From DASVUS01 sp036388675 (GTDB lineage Bacteria; Armatimonadota; Abditibacteriia; Abditibacteriales; Abditibacteriaceae): a stretch of DNA of 64,000 nt. Under the pieces are notes generated by a model. That model was given only the letters and a program-made list of their open reading frames with translations. It was not told the DNA's origin and did no database searches. The DNA lies in assembly GCA_036388675.1 (NCBI GenBank), contig DASVRI010000047.1:134935-198934 (forward strand). The letters are read 5' to 3'. Positions 16,477-26,063 of the stretch are shown here, piece after piece; within the stretch, counting starts at the first letter, position 1; each line of letters opens with the position of its first letter. A program made the translations under genes and the position numbers.

Positions 16477-18108
16477 TCAAGGAGCGGCTGAAACCGCCGC
16501 TGGCGTGATGATGTGCGGCGTGATGAAGACCACCAGTTCGGTTTTTACGCTGCTGCGCTTGGTGCCATGGAACAGCTTGCCGATAAGTGGCAAGTCGCCG
16601 AAGAACGGAATCTTGCGATTGGTGCGTTGCTCCTGATCGAGCGTCAGGCCTCCGATAGCGATAGTTTCTCCATCTTTTACACGCACTGTCGTTTCGGCGC
16701 GGCGAGATGAGAGCACAGGCAGACCCGACAGCAAATCCACTTCGGTGATGTTGGAAACTTCGGGCAGGATGCGCGTCGTGATTTCGCCGTTGCCGCCGGT
16801 CAGCGGCGTAACCTGCAACTTTACACCCACGTCAACAGCCTGGATGCGGCTCTGGTTTTGTCCGTTTTGTGTGAACTGCGTCAGGATAAACCGCTGCGCA
16901 CCGATGAATATGTTGGCCGTGCGTCCGTTCACGACCGCCATTTGCGGACGCGCACGCACCCGCGCCTTGCCCTGAAGTTCCAGCGCACGCAGCGTCACCT
17001 GGAACTTATCCGACAGGCGACCTATCGAGTTGTAGGCGATTGTACCCGTTGAGGTGTCAGTAAACGTCTGGCGGCGCGGGTCCGGATTTCCAACCTGAAG
17101 GCCAACGTCCAGGTCGGAAGAATCGGATAATTCGACGGCAATGGCTTCGATGAGAATCTGCGGCGACGGCACGTCGATTTTTTGCAGGTCGGCACCGATT
17201 TTTGCCAGCATCTGCTGCGGTGCCGTCACCACGACGGCGTTCTGCTCGGAGTTGACTTTGACATAAGAATACAGGAAGTTGGGCAGCAGACCCGATGCGG
17301 TGCCTGCCTGAATGTTTTGCATGCGAAATGAAGCCGTGCCCGACAAGTTGTAGGTCGCCAGGTCAGTCGGCACACCTTCGCTCATCATGAAGATGTTGTT
17401 GACGCGCGAAATCGCCAGGCCGGTCGCCGTCGCGATGCTACCAACCGCTGCGGCGGGCTCCATGCGTTGCAGGTTCAGGCTAACCGTGCGGCGCACGTTG
17501 TCGTCCACCGAAACCGACAAACCACTTTTTTGCGCAATGGCCGCCACCAATTCGTGAATGTCGGCGCGCACGGCACGAATCGAGACTGTGCCGTCTTCAT
17601 AAAGCACTTCGGTTGCCGTGTCAGCGGAATTCTGAGTACTCGCTCCCGCGGCCTCGCTGTTGCCGCTATTGCGCCCGGAGCTTTCGACTGTGCGGTCGCT
17701 CTGGATCGTAAACAGCACGCTTTGTCCGTCGGCGCCCGTGGATACCGAACCGGATGTAGTGGCCAGGTTGCGAATGTCGAAGTTCAGGCCGATGCCACTG
17801 GCGGCACCCTGCGGAGTGGAAAGCTGGATGTAAGACACAGGATAGCGATCCACGTTGAAGAAGTTTTTACCCGTGCCGTTGCGCGCGTTGGGAAAATACA
17901 GGTGCATCTGCGAGCCGTTGGCGTCGGCATCGCGATATTGCAAAATGCCGTCGGCCTTGATGCGCACCTGCACGCCATTGGAAAGCGGCGTCACCTCAAC
18001 GGCGGTGATGGTGGTGTAAGAGCGCGCCTGCGCCCAACATTGGCTGACATTGCCCAGAAGAAACCAGGCCGTGAGGAGAATGAGTTGTGGGAATTTGGGT
18101 AAACGCAT
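16477..18108 (-). CDS. Secretin/PilQ-like outer-membrane pore protein (third of three)
   Basis: This 543-residue protein has a signal peptide (residues 1-27, ending WAQA), an AMIN-like N-terminal domain (ITAVEVTPLSNGVQVRIKAD), a secretin N0/STN-like domain near 185-245 (ISIRAVRADIHELVAAIAQK type), an N1 repeat and the C-terminal secretin barrel. The barrel shows KARVRARPQMAVVNGRTANI, VRVKDGETIAIGGL and the signature IPFFGDLPLIGKLF. It is shorter than typical PilQ but has all modules. It lies 8 bases after the second secretin gene and is the last gene of the operon. Its likely role is an outer-membrane channel for type IV pili or type II secretion. No pilM, N, O or P gene is in the window. Confidence 0.87.
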   Translation of the reverse strand: MRLPKFPQLILLTAWFLLGNVSQCWAQARSYTTITAVEVTPLSNGVQVRIKADGILQYRDADANGSQMHLYFPNARNGTGKNFFNVDRYPVSYIQLSTPQGAASGIGLNFDIRNLATTSGSVSTGADGQSVLFTIQSDRTVESSGRNSGNSEAAGASTQNSADTATEVLYEDGTVSIRAVRADIHELVAAIAQKSGLSVSVDDNVRRTVSLNLQRMEPAAAVGSIATATGLAISRVNNIFMMSEGVPTDLATYNLSGTASFRMQNIQAGTASGLLPNFLYSYVKVNSEQNAVVVTAPQQMLAKIGADLQKIDVPSPQILIEAIAVELSDSSDLDVGLQVGNPDPRRQTFTDTSTGTIAYNSIGRLSDKFQVTLRALELQGKARVRARPQMAVVNGRTANIFIGAQRFILTQFTQNGQNQSRIQAVDVGVKLQVTPLTGGNGEITTRILPEVSNITEVDLLSGLPVLSSRRAETTVRVKDGETIAIGGLTLDQEQRTNRKIPFFGDLPLIGKLFHGTKRSSVKTELVVFITPHIITPAAVSAAP

Positions 18109-18116
18109 AATTGCAA

Positions 18117-19823
18117 CTAAACCTTACGTGCCGTGACCAACAAGAGCGTCGCTGTCTGGGAACGACTGCTGCGCCGCGAACGGAACAATCGCCCGATTAG
18201 CGGAATGCGCGACGGCAAACTACGTCCGCTTGTTTCGAATGCCAGATTCGCATCGAGTCCGCCCACGATAACAGCATCGTCGGGCCGCACGCGCACGACG
18301 GAGTTCGCTTCACGGATACCCAGAGTCGGTAAACCGCTGCCAACTTCGATTTCATCAACGGTGGAGACGCGCGGCGCGAGATCGAGCGTGATATTCTCCG
18401 CCGCGCCTGCCCGTGGCGTTACGGTCAGGGTGTAGCCAATCTGCAAGCGCAATGCTGTCGGTTCGGTGACGCCGCCGCTTTGCCGCAACACCTGCACGAA
18501 GCGCGTCTGGCCCACGAACAAAGTTCCGGTTTCGCCGGACGCGACAACAATCGAGGGCTTTGCGGCCAGGCGCACCTGTCCCCGCGCGACCAGCGCTTCA
18601 ATCCGCGAGCGGAAGGCACGCACTTCGTTCGGCCCGACCTGCACCGAGAAAGCACCCGTTGCCGTATCAAATGAAGCGCCGTGGCGCGTGCCGGTGTAAG
18701 CGGCGCTGATAGCCATGCGCATTTCCTGGGGCGAAGCGAATTCCCACGCTGTGGCCTCGACACGCACCTGGGGACGCGGTAAATCGAGCTTTGCCAGGTC
18801 GCTGCGCACGCGCTGCACCACGGCAGGAGTCGCGGCGATCAACAGGGCGCTGTTGGCCCGATCAATGCGCAGGGCCGGCAACAGAAAGTCGGGCAGTAGA
18901 AGGCGCGCCCGCTCCGGCGCCAGATTTTGCAGAGTAATGCGCTCCTGCGGCAGAGATGCCCCGCGACCTATGGCAAAACTGCGCGCGTCCGGCCCCGGAG
19001 AAACAACCAGGTCGTAAGCGCCCAGCGCGCGCAAAAACTCCTCCGGCGTCGCCGACGGCAGAAACAGCGATACATCAGCACCATTGGCGCCGGTTTCATC
19101 AATGAATTGCAGATTCATGGCTTGCGCTGCGGCATCCAGCAACTGCGGCAGCGGCGTGTGCAACGCATCCACCCGAAAACGAGTACTCGGAGGCTCGCCC
19201 GCGCCGGAGATAGAAAGCCGATGATTGTGCTCTTCCTGCGGTGAACGCCGCAATCGTTCGAGGGCGTTGAAGTCGGTGCGGTCCGGCACAACGGTGATAA
19301 TGATCGAGCTGCGATCTTGCCCCAGTTCTACGCTTGTTTCCAGCGCGCCCAATACGCTGGAGAAGGTAATGTCTTCGTCATCGTCCACCGCGAAGCGCTG
19401 CACACGCACCGGCACGAAGAAACGCAGTTCGATGTCGACGCGCGGGTCGGTCTGGCTGGATACACCGCCTCGGAAAAAGGGAAACGCCATGTCAACGCGT
19501 CCCGGCGTGATAACAGCCGACTCCACCGGATAGGTGCCGATGTTCACAAAGGCAGGCAATTGTGCGCGCGCGCCCGGCAAGCGCAAGCGAAACGCTGTTG
19601 TCGGCTTGGGGCTAAAATTCTCAAAGCTGATCCACTCGCTCAGGTCGCCGCCGAAACGGAGCGTGCCATCCGTGCGAATGACGATGCGCACCGCGTTGGG
19701 CAGCACTTTGGTCTCGATTCCGGTTACGTTGTAGAACGAGGTGGCGAGTTGTGCATGGACGCACCGCGTACTCAGCAACGGCAGCAGAAACAGCAGCAAA
19801 CCACATAAACAGCGAAAATTCAT
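18117..19823 (-). CDS. Divergent secretin family protein (second of three)
   Basis: The 568-residue product has a signal peptide (about residues 1-24, ending CVHA), an AMIN-like domain (YNVTGIETKVLPNAVRIVIR) and a degenerate secretin core. Recognisable pieces are QVRLAAKPSIVVASGETGTL, VVRVRPDDAVIVGGLDANL and SRIPLIGRLFRSRRSS. The usual VPxLGDIPxLGxLF signature is reduced to IPLIGRLF, so it may not form a complete pore alone and could be a partner of the flanking secretins. Its start overlaps the stop of the upstream gene by four bases (ATGA), which implies translational coupling. Confidence 0.78.
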   Translation of the reverse strand: MNFRCLCGLLLFLLPLLSTRCVHAQLATSFYNVTGIETKVLPNAVRIVIRTDGTLRFGGDLSEWISFENFSPKPTTAFRLRLPGARAQLPAFVNIGTYPVESAVITPGRVDMAFPFFRGGVSSQTDPRVDIELRFFVPVRVQRFAVDDDEDITFSSVLGALETSVELGQDRSSIIITVVPDRTDFNALERLRRSPQEEHNHRLSISGAGEPPSTRFRVDALHTPLPQLLDAAAQAMNLQFIDETGANGADVSLFLPSATPEEFLRALGAYDLVVSPGPDARSFAIGRGASLPQERITLQNLAPERARLLLPDFLLPALRIDRANSALLIAATPAVVQRVRSDLAKLDLPRPQVRVEATAWEFASPQEMRMAISAAYTGTRHGASFDTATGAFSVQVGPNEVRAFRSRIEALVARGQVRLAAKPSIVVASGETGTLFVGQTRFVQVLRQSGGVTEPTALRLQIGYTLTVTPRAGAAENITLDLAPRVSTVDEIEVGSGLPTLGIREANSVVRVRPDDAVIVGGLDANLAFETSGRSLPSRIPLIGRLFRSRRSSRSQTATLLLVTARKV

Positions 19824-21550
19824 CGTGCGCCGCCGGCTGCTCCGCCACTCGCTGTCGTTCCGGGCTGGGAAGATATATTCACATTGTTCTTCGTAACTCC
19901 ACCGGACAGGCTGCCGCTGGACAGACTGTCGCCAAAGCTGCTGTTGCCCAGGGCCGCGTTGGGATTGTCGGAAAGTGGAGATGGAGTCCTCCCAAAACCG
20001 GGGGCGAGAAAGCGTTCCTGCAAGGCGCGTTCTTCTGCTTCCGGCAGGTGGCCTGTATCGGAAAGCAGTCGCGGTGTGATGAAGAGAACCAACTCGCTGT
20101 CGGTCGTGCGCGAGTCGCGGCCACGGAACAGCGAACCGAGCAAGGGAATATCTCCGAGCAAAGGCACCTTGGTGCGAATATCGCGCGACTCCTGCTGTCG
20201 TAAGCCGCCGATGACGATCGTTTGCCCATCGTTCACGCGCACGGTTGTGTTGGCGGTGCGAGTACTCTTTTCCGGTAAACGCGTGAACGGGTCGAGCGCC
20301 GAAAGAGTGGAGACCTCGGCGTCAACATCCACCAACACTTGCTTTTGGCCGCCAGTATAAGGCGTGATATTCAGGCGCACACCGGCATCGATAAAGTTGC
20401 GTCCACCTTCAATAGGTGTGGCAACGTAGCGCTGACGGCCCACGAAAATCGAAGCGCGGCGGCCCGAAACTGTTGCCACACGCGGATTGGCTCGCACGCG
20501 CGCTTTGCCCTGTTCCTCCAGCGCGCGCAAGTTGAAATAGAAGCCCTCAGGCAGCTTGGCGATCGCTTGCAGCACGGTTGAACCGGAACCCGGCGCCAGA
20601 ACGACACCCAGGTTGTTATTGGCGTAACCCAGCGTAATGCCCAACTGGTCGGTGGTGCTGTTTGTCAGTTCCACCAGCAGCAAATCGACCAAAATTTGCG
20701 ACGCGGGAATATCGAACTGCGCGATGTCCTGGCGGAATTTGCGCAGCACGTCGCGCGGCGCCGACAGCACGACCGCGTTCTGCTCGGCGTTGACTTTGAC
20801 ATAGTCCTGGAGGAACACCGGCAGCAGGTTGCGCGCGTTGGCCGCGTCCACATACTTGGTGGGAATGGCGTCGATGTCCGACAGCAGGTAAGAACTCGGC
20901 GAGCGCGGAATTCCTTCTGATATCATGGTCACGCCCTCAACATCGGCCACGGAAAGACCGTAAGCACCGGCGATGTCATCCACTACCAGACGCGCCGCCT
21001 TATCAACGATATTGATCGTCAGCTTGCGCGACACGCTGTCATCCACCACCAGTTTGAGGCTGGCGCGCGCCGCAATCGCGGTGAGCACTTCCTGTGCGTC
21101 ACACGAGACGGCGAATACCGTCATGCGCCCGGCGTCGCCTGTGATGGCGTAGGTGCCGCGCGACGGCAGTGCAGGCGCAGGCTTGGCAGCCGCGACAACA
21201 GCATCAGATGTGGATGCCGCACCCGCCTGCGCACCGGCTGAGCCGGACTGAGTGTTAAGGCTCTGGTTGCCAGTGCTCTGGTTGCCGGAAGTCTGGTTAT
21301 TAGCAGATTGGCTGTTTATGGACTGACTGTCAGCGGATTGGCTACTGCTGGACTGGCCGCCCGTAGATTGGCTACCAGCGGACTGGCTGCCAGCAGATTG
21401 GCTACCACCCGTGGATTGACTGCCTGTAGCCGGCTGACTGCTGGTTGTTTGTTGAGGTGACTCAGTCTGGGCGAGAGCTGCGTAATTGAATACCCCGGAA
21501 AGCCAGGCAACGATTGCAAAAAGACGAACACGAGATAAAAAACTATGCAT
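19820..21550 (-). CDS. Secretin family protein with Ser/Gln/Asn repeat linker (first of three)
   Basis: The 576-residue protein starts at the ATG at 21550, the beginning of the signal peptide (residues 1-27, ending ALAQ). Residues 30-100 or so are a low-complexity Ser/Gln/Asn linker made of five-residue units such as SQSAG, SQSAD and NQSTG. A secretin N-terminal domain (VSCDAQEVLTAIAARASLKL), an N1 domain and the barrel follow, with KARVRANPRVATVSGRRASI, VRVNDGQTIVIGGL and the full signature VPLLGDIPLLGSLF. It is the first gene of the secretin operon. The linker could reach into the periplasm or bind peptidoglycan; that is inference. Confidence 0.87.
   Translation of the reverse strand: MHSFLSRVRLFAIVAWLSGVFNYAALAQTESPQQTTSSQPATGSQSTGGSQSAGSQSAGSQSTGGQSSSSQSADSQSINSQSANNQTSGNQSTGNQSLNTQSGSAGAQAGAASTSDAVVAAAKPAPALPSRGTYAITGDAGRMTVFAVSCDAQEVLTAIAARASLKLVVDDSVSRKLTINIVDKAARLVVDDIAGAYGLSVADVEGVTMISEGIPRSPSSYLLSDIDAIPTKYVDAANARNLLPVFLQDYVKVNAEQNAVVLSAPRDVLRKFRQDIAQFDIPASQILVDLLLVELTNSTTDQLGITLGYANNNLGVVLAPGSGSTVLQAIAKLPEGFYFNLRALEEQGKARVRANPRVATVSGRRASIFVGRQRYVATPIEGGRNFIDAGVRLNITPYTGGQKQVLVDVDAEVSTLSALDPFTRLPEKSTRTANTTVRVNDGQTIVIGGLRQQESRDIRTKVPLLGDIPLLGSLFRGRDSRTTDSELVLFITPRLLSDTGHLPEAEERALQERFLAPGFGRTPSPLSDNPNAALGNSSFGDSLSSGSLSGGVTKNNVNISSQPGTTASGGAAGGAR
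21254..21420 (-). repeat. About 11 tandem 15-bp units in secretin linker
   Basis: The DNA for the Ser/Gln/Asn linker of the first secretin is made of diverged 15-bp units such as gccagcagattggct, each encoding five residues. The third-position changes between units show the array is old enough to have drifted while keeping its frame and period. Confidence 0.75.
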
Positions 21551-21665
21551 AAAAACGGGAGTGTCCAATGACACTCGTTGTGTCAGTTTAGAACAGCGGC
21601 ACGGGTGTTGCAAAACCGGAGCCGATCATAACGTCCGAGTACTCACTTCAAAGAGAGGTAACACC

Positions 21666-22832
21666 ATGAGAGCTGTCTGCTGGAATGGAAAACATGACGT
21701 GCGCGTCGAGGACGTGCCTGACCCCCGAATCGTCAATCCGCGCGACGCCATCGTAAAAATTACGTCCACGGCAATTTGCGGTTCCGACCTGCATCTCTTT
21801 GACGGCATCATTCCTACCATGGTGCGCGGCGATGTGCTTGGACACGAGTTTATGGGCGAGGTTGTGGAACTTGGCTCATCTGTTTCAAATTTGTCTATCG
21901 GCGACCGCGTGGTGGTGCCCTTTCCCATCGCGTGTGGCGGTTGTTTCTTCTGCAAAAGCACCATGTGGGCATTGTGCGATAACTCCAACCCCAATGCCGG
22001 CATGGCTGAAAAGCTGTACGGCTATTCGCCTGCGGGTATTTTTGGCTACTCGCACTTGTTGGGCGGTTACGCCGGTGGACAAGCCGAATACGCGCGTGTT
22101 CCTTACGCCGATGTCGGCCCGATCAAAGTGCCTGAGTCACTCACCGACGAACAGGTGCTGTTCTTGACCGATGTCTTTCCAACCGGCTACATGGCCGCCG
22201 AAAACTGCGACATTCAGGGTGGCGACACCGTGGCAATCTGGGGTTGCGGGCCGGTGGGTCAGTTCGCCATTCGCAGTGCGTTCATTCTCGGCGCCGAACG
22301 CGTCATCGCTATGGACAACGTGGAAGAACGCTTGAAGATGGCGCGCGACGCCGGAGCCGAAACGCTTAACTTCGATGATGTCGATTTATTGGACAAGCTG
22401 AAAGAGATGACTGGCGGGCGCGGCCCTGATTCCTGCATGGATGCCGTCGGTTCCGAAGCGCACGGCCTGGCGCCGGGTATGTTGTATGACTACGCGAAGC
22501 AGGCCATTCGCCTGCAAGCGGAACGTCCCAACGTGCTGCGACAGGCTATTATTGCGTGTCGCAAGGGCGGCACGGTTTCAGTTCCCGGCGTTTACGGTGG
22601 TCTGCTCGACAAGCTGCCGTTTGGTGCATTTGTCAACAAGGGCTTGACGATGAAAACGGGCCAGACTCATGTGCACCGCTACTTGCAGCCGTTGATGGAA
22701 CTGATCGAGAACGGCAGAATCGATCCGAGCTTTATCATCACACACAAAATCTCGCTGGACGAAGCGCCGCGTGGCTACGACATCTTTCGCAACAAGAAAG
22801 AAGGTTGCATCAAAGTCGTGATGAACCCTTAA
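21666..22832 (+). CDS. Zinc-dependent alcohol/formaldehyde dehydrogenase
   Basis: This 388-residue MDR-family enzyme oxidises an alcohol or formaldehyde adduct with NAD. It shows the catalytic zinc ligands (STAICGSDLHLFDG and VLGHEFMGEV), the four-cysteine structural zinc lobe (CGGCFFCKSTMWALC, with an extra Cys) and the Rossmann motif GCGPVGQFAI near residue 190. The long insert after the lobe and the segment DAVGSEAHG match the glutathione-independent formaldehyde dehydrogenase-like group. The ATG at 21666 follows AGAGAGG. It is the first gene of a probable three-gene operon with a hydrolase and a secreted protein. A GAGTACTC lies in the leader at 21637. Confidence 0.88.
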   Translation: MRAVCWNGKHDVRVEDVPDPRIVNPRDAIVKITSTAICGSDLHLFDGIIPTMVRGDVLGHEFMGEVVELGSSVSNLSIGDRVVVPFPIACGGCFFCKSTMWALCDNSNPNAGMAEKLYGYSPAGIFGYSHLLGGYAGGQAEYARVPYADVGPIKVPESLTDEQVLFLTDVFPTGYMAAENCDIQGGDTVAIWGCGPVGQFAIRSAFILGAERVIAMDNVEERLKMARDAGAETLNFDDVDLLDKLKEMTGGRGPDSCMDAVGSEAHGLAPGMLYDYAKQAIRLQAERPNVLRQAIIACRKGGTVSVPGVYGGLLDKLPFGAFVNKGLTMKTGQTHVHRYLQPLMELIENGRIDPSFIITHKISLDEAPRGYDIFRNKKEGCIKVVMNP

Positions 22833-22853
22833 TATGTGTTATGTGTACTCGAT

Positions 22854-23651
22854 ATGAAACGTGATGTTCCCGCACACGGCCAGATCGAGTTTGAAGATGT
22901 GGGGCAGGGCCGCGCCGTAGTTTTGTTACACGCCTTTCCCCTGTCGCATACAATGTGGCGTCGGCAGATTGAGGCGCTTGCGAGTGAATACCGCGTCATT
23001 GCACCCAGCATGCGCGGCTTTAACAGCAGCGCCCCCTGGACAACGACCCCATCAATTGGCCGCATGGCGGACGACGTGCGCGCCCTGTTGGACGAACTGC
23101 ATATTCTGGAGCCGGTGACGTTGTGTGGCCTTTCCATGGGCGGTTACATTGCTTTGGCCCTGACCCGCATGTTCCCACGCCGTGTCGGCGCATTAGTGTT
23201 GGCCGACACGCGCGCCGAAGCCGATGATGAGGCCGCCAAAGCCAAGCGCAACGCGAACATCGAGTTCGCGCAAAACCACAGTGCCCATGAATTTATCGAT
23301 CGCTTGCTGCCCAATATGGTCAGTGAAAAAACGCGTGCAGCCCAGCCGGAGACAATCCGGCAAATCATCGACATCGCTTCAGGTCAAAGCCGTGAAGGCA
23401 TCATCGGCGCGCTCCACGCGTTGCGCGACCGGCCCGATTCCAGCGCCGGGTTGCAAAACATTGGTGTGCCGACACTGGTTGTAGTCGGAAGCGACGACGC
23501 GATCACACCGCCCTCGGTCGCGCAAACTCTGGCCACCAACATTCCCCAGGCGCAACTCCAGACCATTGAAGGCGCCGGGCACCTCTCCAGCATGGAACAG
23601 CCGGAGCAATTCAATCAGGCGTTGCTGTCTTTTCTGGGCCGGTTACAATGA
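22854..23651 (+). CDS. Alpha/beta hydrolase
   Basis: This 265-residue cytoplasmic hydrolase has a standard fold: oxyanion region LLHAFPLSHTMW, nucleophile elbow GLSMGG, acid in VVVGSDDAITPP and catalytic histidine in GAGHLSSMEQP. It resembles the 3-oxoadipate enol-lactonase/esterase branch; the substrate is unknown. The ATG at 22854 is 21 bases after the dehydrogenase stop; a GTG at 22836 is another possible start. Its stop overlaps the next start (ATGA). Confidence 0.85.
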   Translation: MKRDVPAHGQIEFEDVGQGRAVVLLHAFPLSHTMWRRQIEALASEYRVIAPSMRGFNSSAPWTTTPSIGRMADDVRALLDELHILEPVTLCGLSMGGYIALALTRMFPRRVGALVLADTRAEADDEAAKAKRNANIEFAQNHSAHEFIDRLLPNMVSEKTRAAQPETIRQIIDIASGQSREGIIGALHALRDRPDSSAGLQNIGVPTLVVVGSDDAITPPSVAQTLATNIPQAQLQTIEGAGHLSSMEQPEQFNQALLSFLGRLQ

Positions 23652-24832
23652 AACTCCCCTCGTCAGCTTGCATCCTGTTGTTCTTACTACCACTGTGCAG
23701 CACGCACTCACTACACGCGGATGGAGCAGGCGGCACTCTCTACTCAATGCCGCAACGGAATATTGCCTGGCGAGTACTCAACGAGAAAGTTGATCTTGAC
23801 ATCTACTGTGGCTACTACACGGCTTCTATCAAGTTCAAGGTGCGCAACAGCGGCGCTGCGCAGGCAGTGACTATGGCCTTTCCCGAGTGGATGACCGCCC
23901 CTGACTTGCAACCGGATTTGGCTCGCAGCCGCAGCGCATTCACAAACTTTGGAATGTGGTTCGACGGCCAACGTGTAGCGGTGCGACGTAAAGTAATCAG
24001 GGCGCGCAACACAGAAGAATCGCGGGTGCAGCGCGCCGCTTGGATGCATCGCGTGTATTTTCAGGACAGAAAAATCCACACGATTTACGTCAACTTTAGG
24101 GCCCCATATGTTGAGAACTACGTCGGGGTTTGGGCGGCTTACAACTTCACACCGTTGTCCGCTAAACGAGGCCCGTTATCACGCAGCTTTTCCGCCACTT
24201 TCCACACTCCAGGTGTGGCATACGTGATAGATGCTGATGTTGACGAAACAGAACTAAAGCTCCATTGCCAGGGCGCACGCTGCACCTTGGCATGGCCCAA
24301 GTTGCTACATCACGGTATGGTGAATCTGCACTTTGGTGCCACGGTGCCGGGCTGGTTAGATTATGATGTTAAGACGCAAGACGCTGTCTCTGTTCCCGGA
24401 GCGCTGCAACTTGGCCGGGCGACAAATTACATCTGGCTACCACCAGCCCTGGTGCGAGGCGGAGTAACCTACGTGTCACTGAGTGAGTTAAGAGAGCGGC
24501 TCGCGCTTTCGAGGCAGGCGCGCGAAAAGGCGATTACCTGGGACGGTGACCTTTACAAAGGCAGCCTGCGCAGTGCTACACTCCACGCCGGTCGTCACCG
24601 GCTTCGCTTTTCCCCGGGGCAGAGTAAAATGTTCGTGGACGGCAAGGCGCATTCTTTATCGAGCAAACCCTTCGTCGTTTCCGCTTTTCACCCGCACGAC
24701 GGGCCTGACACCGCTTTCTACGTCCCAATAAAGCCGGTTCTGCAAGTGCTGGGCGGCACAATGAACGTCAACATGAGGGCGCACCGCTTTTACCTGGCGG
24801 GGCCGCTCTTTCGCCAGGGAGACGACGAATAG
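23648..24832 (+). CDS. Secreted protein with C-terminal stalk-like domain
   Basis: The 394-residue protein has a signal peptide (about residues 1-24, ending SLHA). Its central part is a beta-rich domain I cannot assign (YCGYYTASIKFKVRNSGAAQ, YFQDRKIHTIYVNFRAPYV); it has some feel of DUF4424-like secreted proteins. Residues 320-390 look like the copper amine oxidase N-terminal-like stalk domain (KMFVDGKAHSLSSKPFV, FYVPIKPVLQVLGGTM), found on many exported enzymes of related phyla. Its start overlaps the hydrolase stop, so it is translationally coupled. The function is unknown. Confidence 0.7.
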   Translation: MKLPSSACILLFLLPLCSTHSLHADGAGGTLYSMPQRNIAWRVLNEKVDLDIYCGYYTASIKFKVRNSGAAQAVTMAFPEWMTAPDLQPDLARSRSAFTNFGMWFDGQRVAVRRKVIRARNTEESRVQRAAWMHRVYFQDRKIHTIYVNFRAPYVENYVGVWAAYNFTPLSAKRGPLSRSFSATFHTPGVAYVIDADVDETELKLHCQGARCTLAWPKLLHHGMVNLHFGATVPGWLDYDVKTQDAVSVPGALQLGRATNYIWLPPALVRGGVTYVSLSELRERLALSRQAREKAITWDGDLYKGSLRSATLHAGRHRLRFSPGQSKMFVDGKAHSLSSKPFVVSAFHPHDGPDTAFYVPIKPVLQVLGGTMNVNMRAHRFYLAGPLFRQGDDE

Positions 24833-24844
24833 CAGTTGGCGCTG

Positions 24845-25564
24845 TTAGGCGTCGTCGGCGCATACGGTGGTACCGACGTTTTCGCCCATTGCGGCGCGGC
24901 GGATGTTGCCTTCCACTTCCATGTTGAACACCACAATCGGAATGCGGTTGTCCATCGAGAGCGAGACTGCTGTGGAGTCGAGAACTTTCAGGCCCTTGTC
25001 CAGAACCTGCAAGTAGTTCAGGCGGTCGTAGCGAACGGCGTCATCAAACTTTTGCGGGTCGCGGTCGAAGACACCATCCACATCGGTAGCCTTGAAAATG
25101 GCCTGCGCGTCGATTTGGGCCGCGCGCAACACAGCCGCAGTGTCGGTGGTGAAAAACGGGTTGCCGGTTCCCGCCGCGAAGAGGACAACACGGCCTTTTT
25201 CAATGTGGCGCAGCGCGCGTCGCGGGATGAACGGCTCGGCGACTTCTTTCATTTCGATGGCGCTGAGTACTCGTGTGTCCACGCCGGCACGCTCCAGGTA
25301 ATCTTGCAAGGCCAGCGAGTTCTGCACCGTGGCCAGCATACCCATGTAATCGGCCATGGCACGATCCATGCCCTGTTCGACAGCGGCCTTCATGCCGCGA
25401 AAGATGTTGCCGCCACCCGACACAATCGCCAGTTCGATGCCGGCTTCACGCACCGATTTGATCTCTTGTGCAACGCGCGCCAGCACGGAACCGTCCAGGC
25501 CATAACCGCTGGGGCCGGCCAGGGCCTCGCCCGAAATCTTTAGCAAAATTCTCTGGTATTTCAT
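24845..25564 (-). CDS. pyrH: UMP kinase
   Basis: This 239-residue enzyme phosphorylates UMP to UDP in pyrimidine nucleotide synthesis. It is a typical bacterial PyrH of the amino-acid kinase fold: YQRILLKISGEALAG at the start, IVSGGGNIFRG near residue 50, GTGNPFFTTDTAAVLRA near 135 and the C-terminal DNRIPIVVFNME. Length and motifs are complete. The ATG at 25564 begins the conserved N terminus; no strong ribosome-binding site is seen. The gene is divergent from the small anchored protein at 25586, leaving only 21 bases between the starts. Confidence 0.95.
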   Translation of the reverse strand: MKYQRILLKISGEALAGPSGYGLDGSVLARVAQEIKSVREAGIELAIVSGGGNIFRGMKAAVEQGMDRAMADYMGMLATVQNSLALQDYLERAGVDTRVLSAIEMKEVAEPFIPRRALRHIEKGRVVLFAAGTGNPFFTTDTAAVLRAAQIDAQAIFKATDVDGVFDRDPQKFDDAVRYDRLNYLQVLDKGLKVLDSTAVSLSMDNRIPIVVFNMEVEGNIRRAAMGENVGTTVCADDA

Positions 25565-25585
25565 GGTGGTTAATTCGTATTTGTC

Positions 25586-26050
25586 ATGCAACGCTTGCGA
25601 CTCGGAGTATTGATTCTCGGCCTGCTGCTGCTTGTTGTCGGAGGTGTGATGTGGTGGCGTGCCGCACATCCGCCTCTCACACCCGAACAGCAAATCGCAG
25701 CCAACCTGGACGACGCGCAACGTGCGCTGCAAAATCGTTCTGCCGGTGGCGTGCTACGCCATCTCGCGCCCGACTTCTCGTGGAACAACACTTCGCGCCA
25801 GGAATTTAGCAGTATGACCAAAGGCAGCCTGTTCCAGTGGCGCGACATTCAAGTGCAACGCTCCGATGAGCAAATCTCCGTCTCAGGCAACGAAGCCACT
25901 TCGACCGGCTCTTTCCGCATGTCCTACCGCGCCGCGCCGAATACGCCGCCGCAAAACATGAGCGGCACTTACACTTTGCGCTGGCGCCTCATCGACGGCG
26001 AATGGAAAGTCGTCAAAGCTGATGGCGCCCAGCCTTCCGTCGCCGAGTAG
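25586..26050 (+). CDS. Membrane-anchored NTF2-like protein
   Basis: This 154-residue protein has one N-terminal membrane segment (LGVLILGLLLLVVGGVMWW) and an exported domain with an NTF2/DUF4440-like pattern: a helical start (AANLDDAQRALQNRSAGGVL), then beta strands ending YTLRWRLIDGEWKVVKADG. Such domains bind small ligands or assist other proteins. The role is unknown. Confidence 0.7.
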   Translation: MQRLRLGVLILGLLLLVVGGVMWWRAAHPPLTPEQQIAANLDDAQRALQNRSAGGVLRHLAPDFSWNNTSRQEFSSMTKGSLFQWRDIQVQRSDEQISVSGNEATSTGSFRMSYRAAPNTPPQNMSGTYTLRWRLIDGEWKVVKADGAQPSVAE

Positions 26051-26063
26051 AATTGACGAGTAC

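Noticed and set aside
19743..19772. Near matches to the palindrome such as gcgtactc, ggtactc (4254), cagtactc (41119, 61985) and gagtactg (15690, 29961)
   Set aside because: They differ in one base and may be decayed or chance copies. I left them out of the count of 48.
21254..21420. Possible CRISPR-like array
   Set aside because: The repeat units are 15 bp, diverged, directly adjacent and inside a reading frame. There are no spacers and no cas genes.
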